DNA from: Cinclus cinclus | Lineage: Eukaryota; Chordata; Aves; Passeriformes; Cinclidae | Assembly: GCF_963662255.1 (NCBI RefSeq) | Contig: NC_085050.1 | Span: 3,667,194 to 3,731,193 of the forward strand | Direction of reading: 5' to 3' | DNA length: 64,000 bases | Shown here: positions 48,860-61,558 of the stretch, piece after piece | Layout of the letters: each line of letters begins with the position of its first letter | Position numbering within the stretch: the stretch's first letter is position 1 | Made by a program: the position numbers and the translations under genes | The notes under the pieces: generated by a model | The model's database searches: none | What the model saw: the letters and a program-made list of their open reading frames with translations, nothing else | Told to the model about the DNA's origin: nothing

Positions 48860-50234
48860 GAGTCCCCAAACCACAAAGCAACCCTTTGGTGGGAAAATAT
48901 AAATCTGGACCCAGACACAGTTTATCTGGATTTTTGAAGACTTTGAAATACTACATGTTTAAGAATTATATTGGCTAGGGAATTCATACTGTTAGTTTCA
49001 ATCACTGAGTGACTGAAACATCACCAATCTGAGAGCTGTTTTATTTAATTTTGTTAAATAAAATTTCATGTCTTTTCTCAGGTTTGTCAGTGCTTTTCTT
49101 TAAACACAGTATTTACCCTTGATCAACAGCCTGATCTTCCAGGTCAGCATGGGGAGGAGAGACCCTTGGCTTCCTTATTGACTTTTTTTTTGAATACCAG
49201 CTGAAAGTAGTTCATTATTTAAATGTGGACATCCAAATCATCACTTGAGTTGCAAATTTTGCTTTCATTGTTTTGTTGATACCAAAGGCTTTTGCAAAGG
49301 TATCAGTTGAGTCTTGTTGGATTCATGGCATTTTGTTAAGGATTGTTGTAACTAGATTTTGTGCTTCCAAAGAGAAGAACTTCCATCACAGCCTAATGCA
49401 GAAGGGATAGTTATTTACTCTTGGGTTACTAAAGGACTGGACTTCACACCAGGTAGATGAATGGTTATGCGCCCAATTCTTTGCTTTAGGTTCTCAGCAT
49501 TTTTTCCCAGCTTTCTGTGAGCTGCAATCCTCTATTAAAAGAGAGGCAGGGCAGGATATTTTCATGGTACTTTAGCTAATCGAGTAATGTTTGGGAAAAT
49601 AAAGTACTAAAATTTACTCATTTTACTTCGTTCATTTCTTCTTTGTGGAAGAAGGACCTAATGCCAGAGTTGCTAAATGACCTTTTCGAAGAAGTTATTA
49701 AGAATTCAGAACAATTCTTACAGTTTTCATTTTGATCTTGATGTCTGTATTACTCTTACTGGAGCCATTTTCATTTCCCTGACTGCTTTCCAAATTTCCT
49801 GACACACAACTGACAGATTTACCTGGAACATAATGCGTGAGGACCTCAGCTGGAAGGGAGCAGAAGGAGCCTGACACTGGGATATGAAATGCAACCTTCA
49901 CCTGTCACTTTATGATATTAAAGTGTGTCTGGCACCTGTGATCCCATTTCTTTGAGATGGATAGTAAAATAGTTGAAAAATGTTATAAACTTTATCTGGT
50001 TTTGCTTTATGATGGTCTTTTTTTTTTTTTTTTCTGTTATTTGCCTTGTATCCTAATTTTTTTGATTTTGGGGAACTTCTAAATATCTTCTGGTTTCTCT
50101 AGCTTCTAGAACTAGTATTTCTTCCTGTCTTGGTATATTTATTTTGTTAAATGAATAAAGGTGCAGAAGTGGATCATGTCTGTTGGGAAAACATGGTTTC
50201 TTCTTGTCCTTTTTAAAACTTAAATTCCAGTACC

Positions 50235-50472
50235 TAAAGGGGGCCTGCAGGAAGGCGGGAGAGAGAAATTCTTTCCTGTGACAGTGGTGAGGCCCTGGCA
50301 CAGGGTACCCAGAGAAGCTGTGGCTGCTCCTGGATCCCTGGAAGTGTCCAAGGCCAGGATGGACACTGGGGCTTGGAGCACCCTGGGACAGTGGAAGGTG
50401 CCCCTGCCATGGCAGGGGTGGGACTGGATCATCCTTGAAGTCTCTTCCAACCCAAATTCTGGCGTTCTGTCA
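50235..50472 (+). mobile_element. CR1 3' fragment
   Basis: The element contains GGCCCTGGCACAGGGTACCC, CTGCTCCTGGATCCCTGGAA, AAGGCCAGGATGGACACTGG and CTCTTCCAACCCAAATTCTG, and ends in a short GTTCTGTC. Confidence 0.93.
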
Positions 50473-50947
50473 TTTTCAGTGAGTTCTTTTAAAATACTTT
50501 TCTGTGCTTGGAGAGCATTGTGGGGTGGTGAGGGAGTGGAAATCATTATCTGATTTTCATCATTATTATTGCTGTACCAGGCTGTCTGAAGGACACATGT
50601 AAATTTAGTTGCCCATGAGCATTTTATTTGATGGGGCACACAACCTGCTTTGTTGTCCTGACAGAAGGAGCTTTTGTAGTTTAAAAGTGGATTTGCCTTC
50701 ACTAGTGAAATGGAGGAAGAGGATGCAGGACAGGCCCCAGTGAAGTCTCTACATCTGTGGGAAGGATTCATCTTCTACTTGCTGGTTTCCTTCCTGCGTT
50801 CCTAACTAGCACTTGTAACTTCCAGGGAACTCCTAGCAGGGCAGTCTAAGGAAATACGAGAGACATCCCTGTAGTGAAGGGGTTGAACATTTCCCAGATT
50901 ATCAGTTTTCCTCCAAGAGCAGAGTCAGGGATTGGAACAGGTCCAGT

Positions 50948-51093
50948 CTCCATCTGTGGAGCTTTTCAAGACCTGCCTGGATAAAGTTCTGAGCTCTGTT
51001 TTGGCCTCCCAGCTGACCCTGCTTGCAGCAGGGGATTTGGCTTGGTGGCTGATGAAGTCCCTTCCAGACTGAGTTATTTTATGATTCTGTGAT
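50948..51093 (+). mobile_element. CR1 3' fragment, diverged
   Basis: GTGGAGCTTTTCAAGACCTG, CCTGGATAAAGTTCTGAGCT, CTGACCCTGCTTGCAGCAGG, AAGTCCCTTCCAGACTGAGT and the TATGATTCTGTGAT end identify a CR1 of the subfamily with the TTCAAGACCTGCCTGG box. Confidence 0.85.
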
Positions 51094-51390
51094 ATTTAAG
51101 AGAGTTTGGGCACAGTGACATCCTGAGCTCCTGTCCGTTTCCAGCTGACAGAAGTTGGTATTCCTGGCATTGCACAGAGTGGGATGGAACTGATACTCCT
51201 GACAGGTGGTGGAGAAACAGAAAAACAGAGTATTAGTTAAAATAGATAATGATTTCTTGTAGAAGGGTAGGGCGAAGGGATGCATAACTCCCAGTCAATC
51301 CCCATATGCCTGTGCAAATTTTTGAGCTAAAAGTTGGGTAATTTTTGCTGCTTAATATAATGGAGAAGGGACACAGTGTCAGTATGTTGC

Positions 51391-51401
51391 TTTTTTTTTT
51401 T

Positions 51402-51438
<37 letters not shown>
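51391..51438. repeat. poly(T) tract, about 46 T
   Basis: Eleven T, two A, then 35 T. No retroposed gene is recognised on the minus strand to the left of it, which is where a poly(A)-tailed copy would lie. Confidence 0.92.
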
Positions 51439-51439
<1 letters not shown>

Positions 51440-54400
51440 GTGAATTAGGAAAACTAAAAATGGCCTTTACTACACCGGCTGTTAGCTGTGTTTTAGAACT
51501 TACTGAAGTAAATTTATTAAAGAAGAAACATGCATTGATTCTTTGTCAGAGCCCTAAATTCTACAAGCAAAGGGTAGTTCAGGATAACACACATATGATT
51601 AAGACACTGAGTTTTCACTTGCAAATCATGATTTACTTCACCAAATTAAATTACTCTCTCTTTTTCCATATTATGACTGTATGTGTTTTATAAGAGAAAC
51701 TTCGAGTGCTGAAGCCAACCAGGAATTCCCAGGCAGAACTGGATGTAGTAACTCGTCATTGTATTCTCTGCTCCTCAAAAATTTATTTGAATCTTTTTGT
51801 AGGATACCAATAATTAAAATGTACTGTTGAGAAATTTGGAGTTAATATTTATGATGTGTTAACTCAAAGTTAACACAAGTAGAATTTACATTGGAGCTTA
51901 ATGGTGTTACGTGCGCCCATTTGCACTCATCACCTACACGGGAATTTATTTTTCTATTTCAAATAATTTACAGAGGAAAAGAACAAAAATGGTGTAAATA
52001 TGCAATAATAAATTATTTTAAAGTGCTTAATAGGCTTTGAAAGATTTATTTTAAATTAGATTTTATTTTTTAGATTTTCGGGGCTTTTTAAACCTAAGTT
52101 ACATTTCTTCTACAACTTCATATCAGAATAATTTTGGTTTTGAATGTTAGGAAATAAAATAACATGTGCAAGTGAGGCTCAAGCACACTTCACTGTGTTG
52201 GTTTGTAATTACTTCTAAGCTATCAGCAGATCTGTGTTCCTGCCCAAATGCAGGATTGCAGTTTGCAAATAAATTAGCTAAATTTGAAGCTTGAAGGCTC
52301 CATGCCAAGAAAGGAGCATGTTATTAACTTCTGTTACCTGTATCATTATAACTTCAGGACGCTTGCAGATAAATTCTTTGCCAGTTCTCATTTCCAATAG
52401 AGAGGTTGATTTATGCATATTCTGCCTGAAATGATGTTCTGCAAATCTTTAATGAAGTAAAAGACTAATGAGGGGCCTCTTTGGTTTAGAGAATAAATGG
52501 AGACTCCCAGCGAATGCTGCAGATTTCTCAGTGTCTGTATTTGTTGAGCAAATAGGTAAAACAGTGATTTGCATTTGTGGTTGTGCTAATTTACGAGCCA
52601 AGGACTCACCTTCAGGTCTCTGTTGCTTGTTTTTCTTGAATGTTCTTGGAATTCTGGCACAGCATCAGCATTTGTGAGCTGTGTTTTCAGTTAATCGAAT
52701 TAAAACACATTTTATGTCACATGAACTGTGGTCAAACTATGAAAATGTGATTTATGAGGATAAAGGCTTTTCTTTACCTATTCATTTTTGTGATATAAGC
52801 ACATTAAACTTTAAATTTTTTTAAACAGAATTCCAGTTTCAAATTAGTAGGCTTTTAAAGAGCCCCATCTAGTCTGATACCTGGTTGTGATACTTAAGGG
52901 GGCATTGGCAAAAGTGTCATTTTGGTGAAGAAAACAATTCACATTTGAGTATTTTAATTTTGCTGAAGCTTATTTAATGATATTTTACTCTGCCATCATG
53001 CATGTCATTAGACTTTCACCATTTTTATTTTCATAGAGAAAACCACAGTAATACAACTTTATATTGCAGTGTTACTGTTTCTAGACTTCTTTACTAATGG
53101 TATGCATTTAATTAATAAAGGAGACACTCTTAGTATTTTAAATATTAGTATTGTAAAAGTTCATTTAGGAACAGAAAAAATCCTGAAACCTTCTTTAGCA
53201 GTTGATCCTGTGCTGGAGATTCTGAGAGGTCTCATGTTCCACACAAGGGTCAGAAGAATTAACACATCTTTAAACACATGCAGAGATGTATAGTGGAAAT
53301 AATCGAGTTGTGCTGCTTTTGTCCTGTGTGACAAGCCACTCTGATAAGATTTAAATGGAGCCATGTTGTTTACAGAACACTTGCTTTCCAATTAATGCTT
53401 AGGAGTAAGAACTTCTTGAGTTTTTAAATTCTGTTTTCATTCCCAAAGGAAGTTGTTTGCCACTCCAGGCCCTAAGCAGAGGCTCCTATGCCATTGTTCC
53501 ACTCACTTTTCTTTTTTGGGAGGCTGAGGATGTGGCTGATCAGTAGAATTGGAATTTAATTGCTCCCCTCTGCCTCTCACCACTGAAATGTGTGGCTGGG
53601 AAAAGTCAGAGAGGATCAGAATCCCAGGCTCCCTGTGTACAGCTCGTCTGCTAACCAGCAACCTGACTATTTTGGGGGGCTTGAAAGGGCCTTTCACTGG
53701 TGTATTGAGACTAATTTAATCCAGAAAAATCTGTGTGTGAGGTTTGGGGGGGTAGTTTCCAGCACAATCTGCTTTAGTCTTCTATTTTATTTTTCTGTAT
53801 GTGTTGAGTTCTTAATGGTTACTTAAAAAACCAAATGTTTCACAGACTTTGAAATACTCCTAAAGATAAAATGAATATTACTCTCTCTGGATTCTGGAAG
53901 AACCTTTTAAATCCATAATCAGTGTGGTAAGAGAAATCTCAGATTCTCTGTTTGCTTCTTTTTCCCTTGGGCTTTGTGGAAAATCAAGTCTTCTTTTGTG
54001 GATCTCAGTGTCTCATTCTTTTCACTCAGTGTTAAAACATTAATTGTTATCCTGCCTGCTGAGCACTTCAGGTGAATTTTGAAGGCATACTGATGATGTT
54101 ATTCAATAGATAAACTGAAATGTGGGGAAGTCAGAGTTCCTTTGTTCCCTGCCTTCCCCGAAGTGAGGGTAAGTGACACTCTGCAGGACGTGACTGATCT
54201 GTTGCTCATGGTCCTGTCTTTATGCCACACAAGTTTGGAAATAGCTGCCTGCCCATTATAAATTTAGTGGGACATTTAGATTCTTTCTGCCTGTCTTTAA
54301 TGAGCCACTAACTCAAATTTTTTTTTATGTCTAACTAATTTCTTCTTTAAAAATTAGAGATGAGTGCAGAGATTAAAATAAATACAAGCACTGAGGATTT

Positions 54401-54704
54401 TTTTTTTTCCCCTTCAGGGCTCTAGCATGGAAATGTAACCACCCAGGAAGAGATCTGGGTTCTCAGAAATGAGGTCACCTTGGCAGCAAAGTCTTGTGTT
54501 ATTGTCTGAAAGTAGCTAATCAGTGATTTGGCAGAGCAGGAGAATGATGAAAGGGACCTCTGAGCTATTTCTTGTTTTTGTGGTCCTCTTCTGCTGTACA
54601 AGGTGATGGTGAGGTGCTTATACCAGAAGCTGGAGGAGGCTCCTGCCTTTCCTCAGTTCTCCAAAGGGAATTGGAGAACCCAAGAGGGATGGGATGTTGT
54701 TGTG

Positions 54705-55165
54705 GTTCATAACACCCCAAAGCTGCTCGCTCACTCCTCCCCAGTGGGATGGGGGACAGAATAGGAAGAAAAAAAAAAAAAGCAAAATCATGGATTAAGA
54801 TAAAGTCAGTTTAACAGGACAGAACTGGAAGGGAAAATAATAACAACGATGATGGTAATGATGATAAAGAGCATGCAGAAGCAGTGGTGCACAGTGGGGT
54901 ATGTCACCACTGCTGATCCATGCCCAGCCAGTACCCAGGCAGCAATCACAGTGCCCTGCTTGACTTCCCCCCAGTTTCCTGCTCAGCATGATGCCCTGGG
55001 CTCTGGAATATCTATCGCTCTGGACTCGGGGTCAGTCTGTCCTGGCTGGGTCCTATCCCAGCTTCTCGTGCCCCAGCCAGCTCTGGCAGGGCAGTGTGAG
55101 GAGCTGGAACATCTGCAACCACTGCTCAGTAAAATCTACATCAGTTTGTTATCAACATCATTCTC
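54705..55165. mobile_element. degraded avian endogenous-retrovirus LTR, solo
   Basis: Landmarks match an LTR family common in bird genomes as I recall it: CTCGCTCACTCCTCCCCAGT, GTGGGATGGGGGACAGAATA, ATGGATTAAGATAAAGTCAG followed by TTTAA, CTGCTCAGCATGATG, GGAATATC, GGGTCAG then TGTCCTGGCTG, CCAGCTTCTCGTGCCCCAGC, ACTGCTCAGTAAA and TGTTATCAACATC. It is diverged and has small deletions and an A-run. No internal retroviral coding sequence or second LTR lies next to it, so it looks like an old solo LTR. The exact class (ERVL or other) and transcriptional strand are uncertain. Confidence 0.7.
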
Positions 55166-55299
55166 ATCCCAATATCTTTGACCACTTTCCTTGACCAGTC
55201 AGGCAGCAATGGCTTGAAGTCTCTTCAATTTAAAGCCTTTTTTGCTTCACTTTTGTGTTTCCCCCCTCCTTCTAACAATTTAATTACGATTTTAAGGTG

Positions 55300-55391
55300 T
55301 CTGGAGCACAAGTCTGATAAGGAGCTCAGCCTGGAGAAGAAGAGGCTCACAGGAGACCTTGGTGCTCTCTACAACTCCCTGACAGGGGGGT
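55300..55391 (+). mobile_element. CR1 internal fragment
   Basis: CTGGAGCACAAGTCTGATAA followed by GGAGCTCAGCCTGGAGAAGA, GGCTCACAGGAGACCTTGGT and CTCTCTACAACTCCCTGACA matches the CR1 segment well upstream of the 3' end. It lacks the 3' terminus, unusual for CR1, so its right side was lost after insertion. Confidence 0.88.
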
Positions 55392-56989
55392 GGATATATT
55401 TATGCTGAATTTACATATTTTTTCAGGTATCTATGAAAAATGACCTGTGTTGCTGACCATTTTAGCCTGCAGTTCTTATTACAATTGAGCTTGTAGATGA
55501 AATCTTGGCCTTCTGCAGTCATTAATGGCAAGATTTGGAGTTCACTGCCATCGAATGGAGCTGTGGAGGAGGCAAACACGTGCTGTAATTTGGGTGCTGT
55601 TCTCTACTGATAAGGATTTCCCACTGCTAGGCAAAGATAAAAGAAATGAATAATCAAACATTTGCATGCTTGTGTGAAAAACAAATTTAACAGAAGTGCT
55701 GTTTCTTCACACTTTTTTTTTGTGTCAATGTAATCAGCAGCACTTAATGAAAAATTAGGATGATAGTATAGATTGAAAGAACAACTCTAAGCATGAAGTG
55801 GGCAGGGAATTTGGTGCCTGTTTTCCTTGTTTTTCCCAACTCCTCACTGCCTTAATCTTTTTCTGTCTTCAAAAATTGTACACACATTTTTAGGCTGTTT
55901 TCTGAACTTTTTAGATTCCTTAAGTTTAACTTTTCAGTAGATACTGCTGCTGATAGGCCTTGTTTAGGAGACAACAACAGAAAGATTCTGAGGGTTTTTT
56001 TGCCATTTACTGTGTCAAAAATGATATATTTTATTTTACACTGGTTTGCATGTATTTTTCAGGGGGAGCACTTTACAAAAAGTATCATAAACCCACGTAA
56101 ACATGTAAATATAGCACATTTTTGAGAGCAAGATAGAAAATGTTGGTTTCACTGTATTTTTTTTTTAACAGTGTGATGGGCCATGTAAATTGTTTGCATT
56201 TAGTGACAATATCCATTGAAAGCTGCAAATCAATAAACAGCAGCATCATGGTTTTAAATGCCAATATTCAGACAGGCAGAGATCAATGCTATTAAGATAT
56301 ACACAAGGCAATGCTTCCACAGTTATTAAATAACAAAATAAAAATCCATGTCTGGAAAAGCACTGCTTAAACAGCAAAGGAGTGGAGATTGAAGAGGATT
56401 TGGGAAAGAAAAAAGAGAGTGTGACAGGTGAAAAGGCAAATTCAAAGCTTTATGCAGCACTGGAGAAAGCAGAAAATCGTTGCTCCACATCAGAACAATG
56501 ATTCAGCACTTACTTCAAAGTCTTACTTTTATTCTTTTTATTTTAGTAGGAGACAAACTGCCATATTTTTAAGGAAGAACACCTGTGGTTTAATTTTAAA
56601 GCTTTAATTAAAAATGCTTGTTGTATTCTTTATGTTTGAAATGTGTGAAAAGCTGGACAGAACAGCTTCCTTTTCAATCTTACACTGTTGAATTCAAGAA
56701 CAAGGGAAAGTTGTTCTTACCAAATTTAGGAAAAAAATTTGCCAGGAGACAAAGCTTCTAATTCTCCAAAATTTGTAACAAAGAAAGTTAGGTCTAATTT
56801 TCAAATGATGGGGGTTCTATATTTAAGAGTAATTGCCTTCTTATGCCATAAAAATATTGATTTTTTTTTTTTTTATTCAGATAGATTTTTGAATTCAGCT
56901 TGACTGTCCCAGAAATTGTTTTGGTATTTTCTTGTGCTTTAGTTCCTGACATATTCTGAAAAAAAAATATGACATTGAGAATATTAAAA

Positions 56990-57004
56990 ATATATATATA
57001 TATA
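56990..57004. repeat. (TA)n microsatellite
   Basis: A short run of TA dinucleotides lies within a very AT-rich stretch. Confidence 0.85.
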
Positions 57005-57446
57005 GATAAGATAAAATATATTTTAAAAATAATATAAACAATATTGATAATGATTATAATATGGATTATGTATTAAAAATAGAAAACTTTTTGTTATTTG
57101 TAAAAATAAGCAAGCAGAATAAAAAGAAGATGTCACCCTGGCACAGAATCCACCTTTCAAAAAAGAAAAAAGGGGGAAATAGAAAGGAATTTGCCATCAC
57201 TTGAGCCATTGGCAGGTATTGAATATGGATAATTAAGGTGATTACCATTAGACAAAACACTCTTGAGGATCCTGCAGGATTCCATGTGGGGAGAGAGAGA
57301 GCAGTGCTGTCTTGAACTCAGTGTCAAATTGTGGTTGTGCTCGGCGAGGCGCAGACTTCACCTGCTGGGATTGATTTACAGACAACTGGCGGGTGCTGCA
57401 CAGACTCTAAAATGATAATTTCTCCTGAGAAATTCACCCAGATCAG

Positions 57447-57586
57447 CCGTGGCTGCTCCTGGATCCCTGGAAGTGCCCAAGGCCAGGCTGGACAGGGTTT
57501 GGAGCAGCCTGGGATAGTGGGAGGTGTCCCTGTCCATGGCAGGGGGTGGAACTGGATGAGCTTTAAGTGATGCCTTTTTCAACCTA
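57447..57586 (+). mobile_element. CR1 3' fragment
   Basis: GTGGCTGCTCCTGGATCCCT, CAAGGCCAGGCTGGACAGGG, GTGTCCCTGTCCATGGCAGG and GGAACTGGATGAGCTTTAAG are followed by a decayed terminus. Confidence 0.92.
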
Positions 57587-57639
57587 AAAATGAAATTTGA
57601 GATTGTATTCATATAGGAAGTAATATAAAATTGGATCTT

Positions 57640-58060
57640 TATTTGGAGGCCTCCAGGGCAGTTATGGGAATATTCGTAGAAACTCGCCCACATGGGGCAA
57701 ACACAATTTTTATATGTTTAGCAAACGAACATAATTGACAAAAATGTACCAGTTAGGAGGACAAATGGCGATGTAATTTTTTTCCCAGGTCATGTTTCTT
57801 CTCTGGCGTCCCGCCTTTGGTATTAGCTGTACTTTGTTTGTGAAAATGTATCTCAAAGAGTCGTTCTTGACCTGGCTTCTCAGGAAGAACCAAGATAAGA
57901 CAGGGGCCTTGTCTCCTCCAGGGCTTGGAGTTCTGGAATTTGTTTTGTCCTTTTGCCTAGAAAAAGGCCATGGAAAATTACTGAGAAAACTAGCCACGAA
58001 AACAATAGGCTACAGAGCTACAAATATAGCTGCAAACAATATAGAGAACGTATAAAAGGA
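57640..58060. promoter_or_regulatory. candidate conserved noncoding element
   Basis: About nine CpGs are retained in 420 bp of moderate-GC sequence (TATTCGTAG, ACTCGCCC, AACGAAC, GGCGATG, TGGCGTCCCGCC, GAGTCGTTC, CACGAAA, AACGTA) between CpG-poor flanks. No repeat or coding signal explains it. The inference rests only on base composition. Confidence 0.25.
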
Positions 58061-58088
58061 GAAAAGAGAAAAATGAAAACCAGCATCA

Positions 58089-58122
58089 TTAGGTGCCTTC
58101 CATCCCAAACCAGTGTGTGATT
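58089..58122 (+). mobile_element. possible CR1 3' terminus only
   Basis: AGGTGCCTTCCATCCCAAAC followed by CAGTGTGTGATTGCC resembles the last 35 bases of CR1. It is too short for certainty. Confidence 0.4.
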
Positions 58123-59293
58123 GCCTGGTTCCCAGTACACAGAGCCCTGGTGTCCTGCTGGGTCTGCAGCTCACTGTGCCCTCCAGAGCAGCAGTGCTCA
58201 CACTGCACTGGTATGTGCATTTATTGCAGGCAATCAAAGGAAATGCTGCTGTGACAGACCCAGTCCGTGACAGACCTTGGACGTTCTGTATTACTGTTGG
58301 ATATTTTCTTAAATTTCACATTTGCTTAGGGCTATCTTGTTTCTTTTGTCTTACAAATAACTTGAATTCCATCTTTTTTTGACAGTGAGTATATGAGCGT
58401 GAACTGAAAAGTTTAGACTGTTTTTGTAAGGAAATCTGAAATTTCTACATTTTAGCAGATTTTCTTAAAATTCAGAGTAGTTTTCCTTCACATTGGAATG
58501 AATGTCTCTTGCAGGTGAAAGGAAAACAAGCCTGTCTCTATTTTTTTGTCTGAAAAGAAACTACTTAGAAACATTTATTTTAAATATGAACTACTCTGAT
58601 TTCCTTTTTCAAGATGGCAATAATGGATCAAATTGCTCATTACAGAGTGTTAGAAAAGCTGAAATAATTTTATAGCGCTTGTATTTCTGACCTTATCTCC
58701 AGTGAAAAATCTTTTTTTTCATCTCTGCAAAAGAGACTTATTTTTAAAGTATTGATATTCAGACAAAATCACTTTTATAGCAGACATTCCTTCAGCTAGA
58801 TTTTTTTTTTGTTCCCACAGCGTTATCTTGCACAATTTATTTATTGAAAATTGTCCTGAAAGCAGTATGAGATTACTTTACATCTCTTGTTTTGTCCTGC
58901 CAAACTGTAGGACTTAATGAATTTCTGAACATAAGAGGGAAAGTCTGACTCACTGAATCCCCAAGTCAAAATCACTTGAAGGATTTGAGTGCAGGTAGTG
59001 TTGGAAATTTTTTCCTGCTGATATTCCAATTAATATAATGAAAACAAAGGAAACATCTCCTGAATGTCTCACAATGCTTGTTTAATATTAGGCAACGTTT
59101 TATTCTCGGTATGGAAAAGTGAACCTTTTAGGGAGCCTCTGCTTATGGGGTAGCCTACTTAAAAACAGACAGACATGATTCCCAACAGATCTCCTGAATC
59201 CATGGTAATCCCGTGCTGATCTGTGAAGTTATGGAATATTCATGAAGTGAAGGGAACAAAGCAAGAGGATCCAGAATGTTCATTGATTTCCTG

Positions 59294-59330
59294 CAAAATT
59301 AAATGAAAAAAAAAAAAAACAAAACCAAAA
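59294..59330. repeat. A-rich tract
   Basis: An A-run is interrupted by C, followed by more A and AACCC. It is low-complexity sequence. Confidence 0.85.
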
Positions 59331-59759
59331 AAACCCTACCCAGGAAAAGAACGCCAAGCAAACACAAAATTAGTGGTTATTACATTTATTTTATTCCATA
59401 GTGTAATGCCTGGAGAAGAAAAGAGTGCTGTCAGCTTAGATATACAGAATCAAAGTGAAATATGAATGTAAAATGTCTGTAGAAATAGAAAACAAAATGA
59501 GTAGGTGCTGGACGTTCTCCTTCCATGCGTGAGCTGTTGCAGAGGCTGTCTGCAGAGGGAAGTGTGCAATTCTCTGAGGAATGCTGGTTCCACGCTGAAA
59601 CGTCCCCAGCCTTCGCTCCTTGGCATGTAATTCACTCACGGTTTCCAGGTAGTCACTGAAGGGTATTCATACCTGCTCCTGTGGCAGTGGATGCTGGGTA
59701 GGGCCTCTAAGAATTATTATGGTTTTGTTAATGCTTTCCAGTGGTATCAGAGCAATACT

Positions 59760-60100
59760 TTTGTTTTGTGAGGCCCAGTTAATGAGATACTAATGCACGG
59801 AGCTGATTAAAGAGGCAGTAATTAGATCCAAGCATTTGTTGGTTAATGAGGAAGCTGCTTCTCCGAGCTAGACAATACAGTGGGCCTGTAATAGTTAACT
59901 AATACCTTCAGCTAATGATGAATTCTTAATGAAATGTGATTGTGCTTGTAGTGGCAGAAAGAGCTCTTACCATGCTTTTGTCTGATTACATCACTTGCTA
60001 CATTAAGTTCATTAGAAACATGAAGCAGCAAATACAGGCCAAGGGAGATGAATAATTTTTAACGAATGATGAGTTTTACTGAAATCATTCACTGAGTAAG
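59760..60100. promoter_or_regulatory. candidate enhancer-like element with dense TAAT cores
   Basis: Over about 340 bp there are many homeodomain-type cores, in both orientations: GTTAATGAG, CTAATGC, GTAATTAG, GGTTAATGAG, GTTAACTAATACC, GCTAATGATG, CTTAATGAA, ATTACATC and CATTAAG. Repeats and long homopolymers are absent. This resembles the deeply conserved noncoding elements often found around developmental neuronal genes. It is inference from motif density only. Confidence 0.3.
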
Positions 60101-60687
60101 GAGGAATAATAGTTACAAATAATGTTGTTCTTCCTCTGTGGTCTACTAAAATACATACATTCCTGGGGTTTTGTTTTGGTGTTGTGTATGGATTCACTAG
60201 ATGTCTTAGCAGAATAGTTAACCAAAGCTCAAGCTCATCTAATATTTTATTTTAATTTCCTTCAGGATTTTGGCAGTGCAAGGATAAACACTGATCTGAG
60301 AACTCGTGTGACAGTCATGTCATGAGAGAGCAAGAGATTGCTTCCAAACCTATCAGTCTGCTCTGAATTGTGTCTCTAGGCAAACTGAAGAGCAGAGGGA
60401 GAACACAGGACTGTGAAACCAGGTCAGATCCTGGCTTTGCAAACCAAGAGCTCCAGAAAATTCAGTGCTGGTGGCTTCTTTTAATGTATTGGAAAAAGAA
60501 ATCCACCATGAATGCCCCAGTGGATCTCAACAGTGTCCTCCAGCATAAAGCATGTGCCCCCAACAGCATAAAGGTGGGCAGATCTCCTGAAACCCACTTT
60601 TCAACAATTTTGCATTCTGGATGTGATTATCAGTGTTCTTGTTTCCAAAGAGCTCATTTTGGACTCCAGTGTTTCTCAAATCAACTC

Positions 60688-60688
<1 letters not shown>

Positions 60689-60724
<36 letters not shown>
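60689..60724. repeat. poly(A) tract of 36 A
   Basis: An uninterrupted run of 36 A is followed by A-rich sequence with CC interruptions. The 300 bp upstream form a long plus-strand open frame without recognisable content. No AATAAA lies just before the run, so a processed pseudogene is possible but not supported. Confidence 0.92.
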
Positions 60725-60726
<2 letters not shown>

Positions 60727-60813
60727 AACAAAACACCCAAAACAAAAAACCCCAAAACATCAAAGTTGGCTTTATAGCTTGAGTTTGATTAATTCTTCAT
60801 TCTTCACTTCTGT

Positions 60814-60931
60814 CACAGAACTGTTGAGATTGGAAGGGCCTTTGGACATCCTGTAATTCAAGCCCTCTGCTCAGAGCAGGACCAACTAGTCCAGGTGTTC
60901 CTGGTCCATGTCTGATAAATTTGGAATTTTT
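60814..60931 (-). mobile_element. CR1 3' fragment, diverged
   Basis: In reverse complement: CACAGAACTGTTGAGATTGG followed by AAGGGCC, AAGCCCTCTGCTCAGAGCAG and AGTCCAGGTGTTCCTGGTCC. It belongs to the same subfamily as the copies with the TTCAAGACC box. Confidence 0.78.
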
Positions 60932-61537
60932 CCATTATCTCCCCAAATGTTTCTTTCTAAATACATTTCTCTGTGAACATTCTACTGCAAGCTAGGTCGA
61001 AATTGTTATTTCTTTGTGAGACTGGGTTAACCCTGGTGTATTGTATGTGTTTTTTTACTGCCATTCTGCTTGGCTCAGTCTTTTACAGAGTTCTCCATCA
61101 TAATTTTTTGTTTACATAATAATTTCTTATTAATTTCCTCGTTTCTCAGTAACACAGCCATGCCTACATCTGAGGGAGGGGAATGTGTTTTTAAAAACAT
61201 AACATTAACTATTCATTAATTATCAAGTATTTATTTCATATTGATTAATAGTTCTTGAAACTGTTTCTCTCGCCTCACATTATGCTCTGACTGCTGTTAT
61301 TTTATCCATGTAGGAATCCTAAGAATGATAATCTGGTTCTGCAATATTAATCCTGATGACTAGCAACAGAAGTGACAGAGTTCTATGAGCAGATTTAAGG
61401 AAGCCTGTGGCTTTCTTTGGGAAACTTTTCAAGTCAGGGACTTGGGCGTTTTGTGCAAAAAAAATTTGCCTTGTGCATCTTGGGTACTGTCGAAGTTAAA
61501 TCAATGCTACTATAGTTGAAAACCATCAGCATTGTAA

Positions 61538-61558
61538 TATTTTTTTTTTTTTCCCCCC
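61538..61558. repeat. T-run followed by C-run
   Basis: About 14 T are followed by CCCCCCAG, resembling a splice acceptor. The following sequence (ATTATTACACTTTTTAGG) has an early stop in one frame and matches no alpha-catenin exon. Confidence 0.6.
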
